A DNA stretch of 64,000 nucleotides from Clusia tigrina (GCA_920105625.2 OV050030.1:412935034-412999033), one strand, 5' to 3'; shown: positions 36,001 to 45,279, counted from the stretch's first letter. A program made the numbers and translations. The notes: generated by a model not told the origin, from the letters alone.

Positions 36001-36483
36001 ACGCAAAGCATGGAAAACCCCACTGGGCCGCTGTTAAACGAATTTTCAGGTATCTAAATGGCACTGTTAATTATAAACTTTTTTATAGCGGCTCTGAAGG
36101 TGGGTTACTCGGACGCGGACTGGGCGTCCGACATCGAGAAGAGGCGCTCTTGTACTGGATATGTCTTTACGCTATGTGGTGGAGCAATATCCTGGGGCAG
36201 CAAAAGACAACCAACCGTTGCGCTGTCGAGTACCGAGGCGGAGTATATGGCGATGTCGTCGGCTGTGCAGGAAGCAATCTGGCTACAACAATTCGGCAAA
36301 GAGTTGGAGGCGTCGGTTGACCGGAGGCCTATCAAAATTGCCTGCGATAATCAATCAGCGCTAGCTTTGGCTCAAACAGATTCTTTCCGTGCAAGGTCAA
36401 AGCACATTGACAATGCTGGGATGTTTGAAGTTTACTATGTCCCAACTGAACAAATGGTAGCGGATTGCCTAACCAAAGCAGTA
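33051..36483 (+). pseudogene. copia gag-pol, middle part
   Basis: After the CACG duplicate, an in-frame TGA (33055-33057) stands where relatives have a sense codon. Gag continues (ITARLENCESMAIYVN) to a CCHC knuckle CYNCGRKCHFSKDC near 33391. Protease motif WYIDSGASKHMT follows near 33535, then the pre-integrase zinc region (RLGHLNYNDL, CEACHKGKLS) and the integrase. A one-base change at an A-run near 34270-34290 shifts the frame within integrase, before the DNGTEF motif. The main RT part is open from 34446 and has YVDDILVF near 35628. A second frame change near 36095-36105 precedes RNase H (YSDADWASD). The KHID motif is followed by a shorter stretch than usual, suggesting a small internal deletion. 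The LINE interrupts the ORF at 36484-36493. Confidence 0.92.
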
Positions 36484-36493
36484 TCTAGCAACA
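36483..36493 (+). other. LINE target-site duplication, left copy
   Basis: ATCTAGCAACA occurs here and at 42252-42262. The first two bases could also belong to the AAT tail at the right end, so the true duplication is 9-11 bp. Confidence 0.9.
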
Positions 36494-36602
36494 CCCCTAC
36501 GCTGGGTAGTCACCTTGTTGCGGTGTAGGGGCTTACTGTGTGCTGGAACATGGCACATGAAAGACGGTGACATGGTCCAGTTACGCAAACTAAGAACTAC
36601 CT
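36494..36602 (+). ncRNA. predicted HDV-like self-cleaving ribozyme at the LINE 5' end
   Basis: All helices of the nested double-pseudoknot can be placed in the required order. P1: CCCCTAC (36494-36500) with GTAGGGG (36525-36531). P2: GGGTAGT (36504-36510) with ACTACCT (36596-36602, one G-U). P3: ACC (36512-36514) with GGT (36522-36524), closing a 7-nt L3 TTGTTGC. P4: TGTGT/ACGCA plus CTGGAACATG/CATGGTCCAG (36537-36587, 9 of 10 pairs in the inner part). J4/2: AACTAAGA (36588-36595) contains CTAAG, the same as the catalytic-C segment of known HDV-like ribozymes, with the candidate catalytic C at 36590. P1 starts exactly at the first base of the element, where cleavage is expected. P1.1 pairing is not clear. 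Such ribozymes are known from R2, RTE and LOA-clade (Baggins) LINEs. Confidence 0.75.
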
Positions 36603-37059
36603 TCAACGCACAGGTTGAAAGTAGTTTTCTACGATTCCTGCTCAGTCGTTAAGGCTAGTTAGTAGTCGTACTGGCCAATATCGAACGTCTCACTGAGACC
36701 GCCGGATCGCCTAGACACTAACAATTGGTCAGCCCTTCGGGGAAGTGCGGCAATTACTTTACAGACCAATGGCCCACTTTCAGTACGGTCATGTCTCTGC
36801 TGGACTTGGGTCGCCGATTGCCGGGCGGGGGAGAGAGAAAACTCCCTGGGGCAGGGTTCACCAGACATATTGGCCCATAAAAAAAAAAACACCCTAAATT
36901 CACGGTGGAACAGCTATGCCAGTGAGCTTGCTTGACGGGGTAGAGTCAAGCTTAATAGCGAACTCCGTACGAGGTCCGGCGAACCTACGGTTTTAATTAG
37001 CCTTACCACGGGGGCGCCCGTGGGTGACCAAAACGCAAAAGAAAACTAAAAAAAAATAT
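36603..37059 (+). other. LINE 5' UTR
   Basis: 457 bp between the ribozyme and the first ORF1 ATG, less AT-rich than the host DNA. It contains an A10-11 run near 36880 and A-runs just before the start codon. Confidence 0.75.
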
Positions 37060-38532
37060 ATGGAAAACTTAAGCCTATATGAAAAAAAAAAAATGGACTG
37101 CACACCTTCAAATGTGCATATTGTGGCTACAATGAGCCAACAGCCATCATTGGCCGAGGGGGCATCTGGTCCCATCGACAATGAAAGCATGGAGCACGAC
37201 CTGTTGGGGGGGGCACCCGGTCCCTTAACCGACAGGCCGGAGGAGATGGACATCCCACTTAGCCAGGAATCGGCTGGGGTGTCTATCTCCTCGGAACAGG
37301 AGAGAAATCTTCTTGAACCTGCTCCAGAGAAGATTCCAAAACTTAGGGTGAAGCTGTCCGGAGCTGGACGTAAACGTTTTAAGGCTTTGCTTGCCAGGGG
37401 CATATCGCTGGAAACAGCTCGGTCCTTGGCGGCAAATCCAGCGAACGTGTCTGCGCGATGGACCCCTAAAAGATCCCGTTCAGATGGCTCCACGCCGACA
37501 TCGAACTCCAGGCCGACAAAGCGGTTTGCACAAGAGGGCAACAAAAACATTGATAAAATGTCAATAGTGCCCCCAGCGGACCCGCCGGTGTGTGGTGAGA
37601 TGAAGGAGGCGGAGACCTTACTTGGGGGCGAACCTGGTCCCAGTAAGAGGGTGGCGAGTGTCTCTGAAAGACATGGCGTGCAGGGAGCCTCCTTGGGGGT
37701 CCCCTGCTCAAAGCCTACTCTAGCGGAGACAGTCTGCTCCAAAAAGATAGGGGTTATACCTAGCAATTTCCCGGAGGGCATATGGTCCACTGAAGAAATT
37801 GGGAAGGTACAACGGTGCATTCTCGACAAGATGTTCGAGACTCGTGGGGGCCCAGTGAAGCCACACTTTGCAGGCTGTAGTTTCAAGCCTGGATGGTTGA
37901 CGATCAACTGTCTGGACGACGAAACCGTAGCCTGGGCTGAAGAATGGATACCAGCCATGAAGCCATGGGAGGGGGCTGAGTTGAAGGTGGTGGACGAGGC
38001 AAAAGTGCCAAAGGCCAAGATCTTCGTTGGCTACTTTCCCGGCTCGGTATCTTGGCAAAATGACCGAATTCTGGGGCAAGTGGAGTCGCAGAATTCGGGC
38101 ATTAGTGTCAGCGAGTGGCGGGTGCTCCATCGCCTACAAAAAGGTGACCAGGTCGAGCTGGCAATTGCTCTGGACCCCATCTCGTCTGAAAGGGTTGACA
38201 CACTGGGTAACAAGGTCTACTATGGCTTTGGCAGTGCCCAGCTCCGACCTAGACTGAAGGGGAACAGGGCAAAATCTGCTGTTGGTGTTGAAGAGCAACC
38301 AACAACATCTGTTGCAGCGCGGGCAAAGCAGAGTAGCCAGAAGCCGAAAACGGGGCCCATTTTCACAAAGCCAGTACCGAGAGCGGAGAGAGGCAACACA
38401 CGTGCCCAACGTCCAGGACCATCTGCTCTCTCTGGTAGGCTCAGGAAATGGGAGAGAAAAGACCCGGAGGCTGCGGAAACTTTGCGGAGCACAAAGGGTG
38501 GTAAGATCCGCAAGGATCGGTCTGGGAAATAA
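37060..38532 (+). CDS. LINE ORF1 protein with DUF4780-type domain
   Basis: 490 codons from the ATG at 37060 (MENLSLYEKKKMDC); a second in-frame ATG at 37093 is also possible. The frame is open 36 nt further upstream but without an ATG. The N-terminal half is acidic/proline-rich, with a basic segment (KRSRSDGST, RPTKRF). About residues 232-397 form a domain of the DUF4780 type (GIWSTEEIGKVQRCILDKMF, then PWEGAELKVVD, then a YYGFG motif near its end), which occurs in fly retrotransposon ORF1 proteins. The C-terminus is strongly basic, suiting nucleic-acid binding. I see no CCHC zinc knuckles. It probably coats the RNA and helps form the RNP; this is an inference. Its stop TAA shares its last A with the ORF2 ATG. 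Confidence 0.88.
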   Translation: MENLSLYEKKKMDCTPSNVHIVATMSQQPSLAEGASGPIDNESMEHDLLGGAPGPLTDRPEEMDIPLSQESAGVSISSEQERNLLEPAPEKIPKLRVKLSGAGRKRFKALLARGISLETARSLAANPANVSARWTPKRSRSDGSTPTSNSRPTKRFAQEGNKNIDKMSIVPPADPPVCGEMKEAETLLGGEPGPSKRVASVSERHGVQGASLGVPCSKPTLAETVCSKKIGVIPSNFPEGIWSTEEIGKVQRCILDKMFETRGGPVKPHFAGCSFKPGWLTINCLDDETVAWAEEWIPAMKPWEGAELKVVDEAKVPKAKIFVGYFPGSVSWQNDRILGQVESQNSGISVSEWRVLHRLQKGDQVELAIALDPISSERVDTLGNKVYYGFGSAQLRPRLKGNRAKSAVGVEEQPTTSVAARAKQSSQKPKTGPIFTKPVPRAERGNTRAQRPGPSALSGRLRKWERKDPEAAETLRSTKGGKIRKDRSGK

Positions 38533-41500
38533 TGTCCCAGGCCCCATCACGAACGCAAAACTCTTGGAAGCAGCTTCACTGTCTCCAAATAAATCTCCAC
38601 AGGGCTATAGCAGCCTCTTACAGGCTCAGTGCCTTGGTGGAACACCAGAGTCTGGACTTCGTAGCCATTCAAGAACCATGGGCCACAAATGGGCGCATAA
38701 ATGGTCTGCAGACAAAAACATGTAAGTTGATCTATGATAATAATGTTGACCGACCGAGGGCAGCGATCATGATCAACAAAAATATTAAATTCCTCCCAAT
38801 TTCAGAGCTTCTACAACGCGATCTGGTGGCAGTACAGGCAGAAGTGCCTAGTGCCAAAGGGAGGAGAACGGTAGTCCTGGCCTCCATGTACTTACCTGGC
38901 GACACAGAGGACGCGGTATCGCGCGAGCTCCAGCAGCTTACGGAGTACTGTCGCACTCGCAGTCTACAGTGGGTGGTGTGCTGCGACGCAAACGCGCACC
39001 ACACGGTATGGGGAAGCACGGACACGAACGGGCGAGGTGAGTCACTTCTTGATTTTATTACAACAAATAATCTGGTGGTGGTAAATAGGGGTGACGAGCC
39101 TACCTTTATGAATGCGATAAGGGGGGAGGTGTTAGATCTCACTCTAACTAGCGCATTCATATCAAATAACATTTCTAATTGGAGGGTGCTTAATGAGGTC
39201 TCCTTGTCGGACCATAGGTACATTTGCTTTGATCTGGGGGGGGAGATTGGAGGCACCTTCGAAATGAGAAATGTTAGGAAGACCAACTGGTCGATATATA
39301 ACTTTTACTTAGAGCAAAATATTGCGGGCCTTAGTGAAAAAATAAGTAACTCTCAGGAACTAGATCTTGAAGTTAACAAATTAAATAATATAATAATCGA
39401 GGCTTTTGAAAGTAGCTGCAATTTAGTTGTGAAGAAACGTTCTAGGAACGTACCCTGGTGGAGCGGGGAGCTAAATGTTTTGCGCAAAAAAGCCCGTCAA
39501 CTCTTTAATAGGGCCAAGTCTAATGGTGACTGGGCATCTTATAGAAGTGCCTTAACGGCCTATAATAATGAGTTGAGAAGATCTAAGAGAGACTCATGGA
39601 AAAAGTACTGTGAGGAGATTGAAACCCTCCCAGCAGCTACCCGACTCCAGAAGTCACTCAATAAAGATCACTCAAACGGGCTTTCTACACTCAAGAAGCC
39701 TGACGGAAATTTTACGGAGAGCCTGGAAGAGACGGGACAGCTTTTGTTGGACACTCACTTTCCAGGCTGTGCCACTAGCGGAGAGGATAGTGAAATCATC
39801 GAGAATACTCGTTTCTTGATGCCTACACGGAGGGAACTCTCACTGGCTCGCAGAATCTTCACCGTCAATAAAACCAAATGGGCTATCTCCACTTTTAGAC
39901 CATTCAAATCGCCAGGTGTCGATAATATACAACCGTGCCTACTTCGGCAAGGTGTTGATGTATTAGCACCTGTGCTAACAAACATTTTCAGGATAAGCCT
40001 GGAGCTAGGCATAGTGCCTAAACCTTGGACGAAGGCTAGGGTGGCTTTCATACCGAAGGCAGGCAAAAAGGCGGACCACACGCCAAAAGCCTATCGGCCC
40101 ATTAGCCTGACGTCATTCCTGCTAAAAGTTATGGAAAAAATTCTGGACCAATATATCAGGGAAACTTATCTTAAAGATTCTCCTCTTCATATTGAACAAT
40201 ACGCTTACCAATCAGGCAAATCGACTGAGACAGCCATACATAGCTTAACAAGCAAAATTGAAAAGGCGTTTGAGGGTAAAGAAATAGCTCTCTGTACATC
40301 GGTTGACATTACGGGGGCTTTTGACAATGCTACTTTCAGATCAATTGAGGAGGGGATGATCAGGAAAGGTATACAAAGACTGATCATAACATGGGTTCTC
40401 AACATGCTGAAAAACAGAACGACAATCTTTGAAACAGGGACAGCAAAGCAAATTGTCAGGTCAACCAAAGGATGTCCCCAGGGGGGCGTCCTATCGCCAC
40501 TCCTATGGTTATTGGTTATCGACGAGCTCTTACAAACTCTCAATGACCTCGGATACGAAATTCAGGGCTTTGCGGATGATTTGGTAATTATGGTCAGAGG
40601 CAAGTTTGACTCTACCATAACAGATCGCATGCAACTAGCTCTTGATATCACTCAAAACTGGTGTCAGGAGAAAGGACTATCGATAAATCCGAATAAAACA
40701 AACGTGGTACCCTTCACCAAAAGAAGGAAACTGAATCTGGGGACTTTAAGTTTAGGGACCACAAACTTAACAATGTCCAATGAAATGAAATATCTGGGAG
40801 TAATCCTGGACAAAACTCTAACTTGGAAAAACCACTTATCATACATAACTAGTAAAGCCTTAAGAGCAACCTATGCTTGCCAGAGGTTGTACGGTAAAAC
40901 ATGGGGACTACGGCCAAAAATGATGGCGTGGTCATATAAAACAATAATAGTACCAATGATTACTTATGCGTCGTTGGTATGGTGGCCAAAAGTCAACCAA
41001 ACAGGAGCTCAGAGGACTCTTAACAAGATTCACCGTATAGCCTGTTTGAGTGTGACGGGAGCAATGAGAACGTGCCCCACACTAGCTTTGGGAGTGATCA
41101 CTGGACTGACTCCTCTACACCTTGTAGTTAAAAGGATGGCGGCCAGCGCGGCCCTAAGGCTACCTAATCTAGCCCATCTTAAAGAAGGCAACCTTTCGGG
41201 GCACGCAAAGATTCTGGACACTGTCTGGAATTCTCCGTGCCTCATGGTCTTCGACAAAATGGACAGAAAATTAGACTTCTCAAAGCAATTCAAAGTGGTC
41301 ATCAGTGACCGTTCAGCTTGGAGAAACAAGGAAATAACAATAAAACAGGACTCTCAGTTGTGGTATACAGATGGGTCCAAAATGGAAGATGGCAGTGCAG
41401 GAGCTGGAATTGTAGGGCCAAATTTCCAAAAAGCAATTGCAATGGGAAAAACAGCTTCCATTTTTCAGGCGGAGGTCCACGCTTTAGAGTTATGTGCTAG

Positions 41501-42179
41501 AGAATGTCTACGCAGGGGTACACGCAACACCAAAATATGCATACTCTCAGATAGCCAGGCAGCTCTAAAATCATTAATAAACTTCTCATTCCAATCAAAG
41601 CTGGTCTGGGAATGCTGTAAACTTCTCAATACCCTAGCAGCGAGAAACTCTGTTACGCTAATGTGGGTACCGGGACACGAGGGACATGAGGGCAACGAAA
41701 TGGCAGATTCTTTAGCAAAAAAGGGTGCAGACACTGCCTTTATAGGCCCAGAACCCTTCTGTGGGGTAAACAGTAGCTTCACAAATAACTTGTTGTGCGA
41801 ACAGGAAAAACGAAGTCTGCTAAACTACTGGAGAGCCCAAAAAGGCATGCGGCAGTCGAGACTACTCATTGATCCTGAACACATAAGGGTAGATGCTTCT
41901 TTAAACCTCAGCAGAAATGACATCAAACTATACACCGAACTTTTAACAGGACACTGTAAACTAAATTACCACCTAAAGAAAATAGGCGTGGTAGAAGACG
42001 ATTCTTGTCGACTCTGTCAAGAGAAGCAGGAAACGGCAGAACACATTCTGTGCACTTGCCCAGCGGTGGCAAGACGCAGACATAAGTACCTAGGCAGTGG
42101 GTTCATATCTCCAAATCACCTAGTTAAAATTAAGCCCACAGCAGTTACGAGATTTATAAACAGTCTAGGACTGTTTTAG
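38532..42179 (+). CDS. LINE ORF2 polyprotein: APE endonuclease-RT-RNase H
   Basis: 1215 residues, uninterrupted. Residues 15-235: APE-type endonuclease with N21 (QINLHR), E48 (IQEPW), CCDANAHHTVWG and LSDHRYI. Residues about 470-760: reverse transcriptase with the YRPISL block, DITGAFDNATF and the catalytic GFADDLVIM near residue 680. From about 943: RNase H with YTDGSKMEDG, FQAEVHALE, LSDSQAA and HEGNEMADSLAK, a full set of acidic residues. Near residue 1159: CRLCQEKQETAEHILCTC, the C-terminal Cys/His motif of LINE ORF2s. It would nick target DNA and reverse-transcribe the element RNA there. Start ATG overlaps the ORF1 stop (TAATG), suggesting termination-reinitiation. The catalytic motifs I can see are all present, so this may be an active copy. 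Confidence 0.95.
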   Translation: MSQAPSRTQNSWKQLHCLQINLHRAIAASYRLSALVEHQSLDFVAIQEPWATNGRINGLQTKTCKLIYDNNVDRPRAAIMINKNIKFLPISELLQRDLVAVQAEVPSAKGRRTVVLASMYLPGDTEDAVSRELQQLTEYCRTRSLQWVVCCDANAHHTVWGSTDTNGRGESLLDFITTNNLVVVNRGDEPTFMNAIRGEVLDLTLTSAFISNNISNWRVLNEVSLSDHRYICFDLGGEIGGTFEMRNVRKTNWSIYNFYLEQNIAGLSEKISNSQELDLEVNKLNNIIIEAFESSCNLVVKKRSRNVPWWSGELNVLRKKARQLFNRAKSNGDWASYRSALTAYNNELRRSKRDSWKKYCEEIETLPAATRLQKSLNKDHSNGLSTLKKPDGNFTESLEETGQLLLDTHFPGCATSGEDSEIIENTRFLMPTRRELSLARRIFTVNKTKWAISTFRPFKSPGVDNIQPCLLRQGVDVLAPVLTNIFRISLELGIVPKPWTKARVAFIPKAGKKADHTPKAYRPISLTSFLLKVMEKILDQYIRETYLKDSPLHIEQYAYQSGKSTETAIHSLTSKIEKAFEGKEIALCTSVDITGAFDNATFRSIEEGMIRKGIQRLIITWVLNMLKNRTTIFETGTAKQIVRSTKGCPQGGVLSPLLWLLVIDELLQTLNDLGYEIQGFADDLVIMVRGKFDSTITDRMQLALDITQNWCQEKGLSINPNKTNVVPFTKRRKLNLGTLSLGTTNLTMSNEMKYLGVILDKTLTWKNHLSYITSKALRATYACQRLYGKTWGLRPKMMAWSYKTIIVPMITYASLVWWPKVNQTGAQRTLNKIHRIACLSVTGAMRTCPTLALGVITGLTPLHLVVKRMAASAALRLPNLAHLKEGNLSGHAKILDTVWNSPCLMVFDKMDRKLDFSKQFKVVISDRSAWRNKEITIKQDSQLWYTDGSKMEDGSAGAGIVGPNFQKAIAMGKTASIFQAEVHALELCARECLRRGTRNTKICILSDSQAALKSLINFSFQSKLVWECCKLLNTLAARNSVTLMWVPGHEGHEGNEMADSLAKKGADTAFIGPEPFCGVNSSFTNNLLCEQEKRSLLNYWRAQKGMRQSRLLIDPEHIRVDASLNLSRNDIKLYTELLTGHCKLNYHLKKIGVVEDDSCRLCQEKQETAEHILCTCPAVARRRHKYLGSGFISPNHLVKIKPTAVTRFINSLGLF

Positions 42180-42251
42180 TTGGGTACGAGGCTGCACAAT
42201 AGATCTTTTAGGTCGCGGTGTTCTTTTAGCCTGTCAATAATAATAATAATA
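42180..42251 (+). other. LINE 3' UTR and (AAT)n tail
   Basis: Short 3' UTR with the element signature CACAATAGATC and GGTCGCGGTG, then AATAATAATAATAATAAT. No poly(A). Confidence 0.85.
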
Positions 42252-42330
42252 ATCTAGCAACAAAATATTAAATTGTGCCAGAGGAATGGGCATCAAAAAT
42301 TGTATTGAAAAATTAATGAAAAATAATTAG
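42252..42330 (+). pseudogene. copia pol, C-terminal end after the LINE
   Basis: From the right target copy, the copia frame that stopped at the LINE continues for 25 codons to a TAG at 42328-42330. This shows where the ORF originally ended and confirms the LINE as the interrupter. Confidence 0.88.
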
Positions 42331-42410
42331 ACATATGTAATTTACACTTTTCGTAAAAATTTGTTGCTTGAAAAATGAGTTGTTATTTTGTATAATTAAT
42401 TATTCCAATA

Positions 42411-42418
42411 AGTGAGGG
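42411..42418 (+). promoter_or_regulatory. copia polypurine tract
   Basis: AGTGAGGG immediately before the 3' LTR. Confidence 0.75.
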
Positions 42419-42564
42419 TGTTAGAAATATAACTCTGGCAACCCTACCTAATTTACTTTCTTCTTAACTTCCTACTTTCATTATCCACATATATTATCTC
42501 TCTCGCTTCTAAGCCGTTGAATAAAGCACACGTGAATTCCAAGACTCTGCGTTCTTTCTCAACA
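42419..42564 (+). repeat. copia 3' LTR
   Basis: 146 bp. It differs from the 5' LTR by a G-to-T and a C-to-T in the first third. Followed by the target copy AACTG at 42565-42569. Confidence 0.93.
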
Positions 42565-42569
42565 AACTG

Positions 42570-44875
42570 TGTGTTAACCCTTCTGTGACACTAGATATAA
42601 AAACACTACTCACACTAAGTTCGCGAATACATAAAAGGAAGATTTACCATGAGAGTAATATAAAAATTGAGTGTCCAGCCGCGTCGCTTATATGTCATAG
42701 CTTTCTCATATGGTATCATAAAGTTCTAAGATTAACACCTCCATAGAAGAGAGGCAATTTGGTTTCAAATCAGTACGAAGAAGAAGGCTGGAAAATACCG
42801 AGGAAAAATCAATGCCACAATACTTTGATAACAGAAAATAAGACTGTCAACCATCAATGTTGGGAAATGAGAAAAAGGGGGTGAACGAACCTTCACAAAC
42901 TGGAATTTTTTCATTGGAAACTTCTCAGTACAACCGTCTTCTTTGGTCTCATATCGTTTCAAAATGGCCGCACTTCCAGCGAAAGATATGATCTAACCTA
43001 CTGAAGCAAATTCACTGTTCACAAATTTTCGATTTTATTATCAGGATTGCAAGTCCACAAAGGCTCCGAAATGTTCCCCTGCAGTAACAGAAGTGTTAAA
43101 GTCAACGCCAACGTTAAAGTACGAAAAAATAGCATAGTATTTGCTTATGACCCGCGTGTTGTGTAAACACAAACAACAAGAAAAAACACCACCGAAAAAG
43201 GACAAAATGCACGTGCCGTTCCGTTTTTGCCTCGCAGCTGTATCTGCTCTCCTGCAGAAAGTAACAAGGCACAACAAAAAAAGGCAAAACTGAAAATAAA
43301 CTAAACTGAGAAACAAGTACACGAAAAGTCAAAAAATTCTGCTTGTCGCCGAAGTTTCCGTGCAACTTCACACAGCAAAAACTAAACGGAAAAAATGCAA
43401 CTGCAAACTGCAAACTACGCGTACTTAAGGCGCTTGTGTGCAGTGCTCCAGTGGCCCTGGCCGGCAAATGGCTAAAAGCAAACCGTATGCCTAGAACACG
43501 CGTCCCCGGCCGCGTCAAGAACAGCTTTTTGCAGCACACTTCTAGCAAGGATGCAAGCATGCATGCCACCCCACTACTCCATTCCACTGGAGCTGCTTTC
43601 AACGCCCGGAGGCGTCTCTTTGTGAGTCAAATGAAGCGCAGAGATTAAATTTCAATTTGGCAGCTCGGCACAAAAACAGCCAAACTTTCGGATGGTTCTT
43701 ACGGCGACGACTTCTGTTGCAACACCCGCAGCTGCAGAGCGTCTTTCACACACTCGTAACGAGCGATTTTTCTGTTGCCTACAATTGGGCAGCAAACACA
43801 GCAAACAACTCAACTGTGACATGGTAACCTTTGCTGTTCGTTGTCGGGGTTGTTGTGCAAGTGTTCTTCCGTTCTTCCTGTGACACAACAAAAAAACCAA
43901 CAACAAAAAAATAGGAAACACTTTACACGAAAGTGGGCCACATTGAAAAATTGGTTTTCTCGTTGCCAGTATTCAATTTTTGCCCACAAAATTCCATAGA
44001 ATTATGGCACAGAGCAATTAAAGCATGTTCCAGTGCTCAATACCGCAAATCGCTCTTCCCAGCCGCGAAGTATTACAAACTGCCCGCTGGCGTGCAAAGT
44101 GCTCGTTTCGGACGGCTTGGCTGCTGTTTATGGGTGACGTAAGAAGTGTGCGAGTCTAATCATAGCTGGAAGAGTGCAATAGGTCCCATCTGTGGCAGGA
44201 ACGGTCATTAACACGAGGATGATTTGGGATGGAAACAAAACTTGCAGCAGATGAAAAGCAGAAAATGATTTGTAGGCATCCGAACAAAAAGTAAGGAAAC
44301 CAGGAAATTCTTTGTTTCATAGGACACTTAAAGCAATTCCTGTTATCAAACATTTATTGATTGTAATACAATGATGAGCTTAAAGGTAAAAGGGTGCTTA
44401 TTAACATTAAATTGTGTTGGGCGTAGATATTGAGTATACGATAAAAGTACTCAGAATAATACAAGTATAATTCCTGTTGCCAATCTCTTGTTACCCAACA
44501 TCTCTGAAAATGCTTGTATTGTTAGTTCATATATTAATGTTTAAAAATCTGAGTCTACAATTTAAAGATGATGTTATGTGTCTTTATAAAAGAACAGATT
44601 GATATTTATAAAGGGAGATGTTGAGCTAAGATTTTACCTACTCCAGTCTAACCTCATTAAGGAAATTAACCGTTCAGACCTTATCAAGTGGTTATCCTAG
44701 TGTTGCTATAATTCGTCCAACATAAGTTGGAAACATAAGTTAAAGTATTGAATACTCTGATGAAGACCGCGATCGGTAAAGAAAGCGAAGCAAACTGGAA
44801 TACTGAATAAGTGATCAAAATAAGAATACTAAAACATTACAGCATTCATGGGTAAACATGAATACATTTTTCAAG
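42570..44875. other. non-coding stretch with a GC-richer part
   Basis: 43030-44150 is less AT-rich, with several overlapping open frames on both strands (for example minus strand 43114-43602, 162 codons). None has a recognisable domain or a convincing start context, so I do not call a gene. An unrecognised exon or 5' region of a host gene is possible. Confidence 0.35.
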
Positions 44876-44885
44876 TACATTTAAT

Positions 44886-45086
44886 TATTATTATTAATAT
44901 ATCTTACACCATAATTGATTATGAGTGCAAGATGTAGGGGGAATTAGTACTAAGCTTCAGAGGCCTTCGACTCGAAGAGGAAAGGATTTTTTTTAATAGA
45001 AAGAAGCATTTTGGAGACAAGATTTGAACCTACGACTCTCGGGGTGTGAGTCTAACATGCTTACTAGTAGACCACAGAGGGCGGCT
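44886..45086 (-). repeat. tRNA-derived SINE, copy 3 (full length)
   Basis: Full-length copy, 201 bp, flanked by the 10-bp duplication TACATTTAAT (44876-44885 and 45087-45096). On the minus strand: A-box-like TGGTCTACTAGTAAGC (45074-45059), then B box GGTTCAAATC (45030-45021), a body with CTTCGAGTCGAAGGCCTC, and an AAT-type tail at the low-coordinate end. Transcription by RNA polymerase III from the internal A and B boxes is expected for this class. The mobilising LINE is not known, but several LINEs here also end in AAT repeats. Confidence 0.85.
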
Positions 45087-45096
45087 TACATTTAAT

Positions 45097-45279
45097 CTCG
45101 TATATGCATAGCTTTCCAGGTTCCGTGTTGCTACAGAGTCTGTTTTAATGTTGCTACAAGAAATTGATAGGGTTATCTCTGTTTCTTATTCGAACTGATA
45201 GAAGGAGTGGTTTCATTTGCTGTCTCTTTCATTCTTATACACACAATTGCAGTATTGCTTAATGTTCTTTCTAAATGAG
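45097..45279. other. short non-coding spacer
   Basis: Nothing recognised. Confidence 0.4.

Larger units (their letters stand above)
36494..42251 (+). mobile_element. full-length LOA-clade non-LTR retrotransposon
   Basis: 5758 bp from a predicted 5' ribozyme to an (AAT)n tail, flanked by the 11-bp duplication. Order: ribozyme/5' UTR (36494-37059), ORF1 (37060-38532), ORF2 (38532-42179), 3' UTR with GCACAATAGATC and GGTCGCGGTG, then the AAT tail (42236-42251). Both ORFs are uninterrupted. The LOA clade is inferred from EN-RT-RNase H order, RT wording (DITGAFDNATF, GFADDLVIMVRG) and the DUF4780-type ORF1. It sits inside copia pol in the same orientation. Confidence 0.94.
26174..42564 (+). mobile_element. 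copia-type LTR retrotransposon, split by two later insertions
   Basis: The element is bounded by 146-bp LTRs (26174-26319 and 42419-42564) and a 5-bp target duplication AACTG (26169-26173 and 42565-42569). Removing the errantivirus (26765-33050 plus one CACG) and the LINE (36494-42251 plus one target copy) leaves about 4.3 kb, a normal copia size. The LTRs differ at 2 of 146 positions, so the insertion is fairly recent. Order of parts: LTR, tRNA-iMet primer site, gag, protease, integrase, RT, RNase H, polypurine tract, LTR. The single ORF is broken by two nonsense codons and two frame changes, apart from the insertions. Confidence 0.95.

Noticed and set aside
36993..38018. 341-codon minus-strand frame
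   Set aside because: Antisense shadow of the LINE ORF1.
43114..43602. 162-codon open frame on the minus strand
   Set aside because: Overlaps open frames on the other strand in a GC-richer patch, has no recognisable domain, and has no supporting splice or promoter context.
44886..45086. Functional tRNA gene
   Set aside because: A and B boxes are present, but the acceptor and anticodon stems do not form a proper tRNA and the body/tail repeats elsewhere; it is a SINE.
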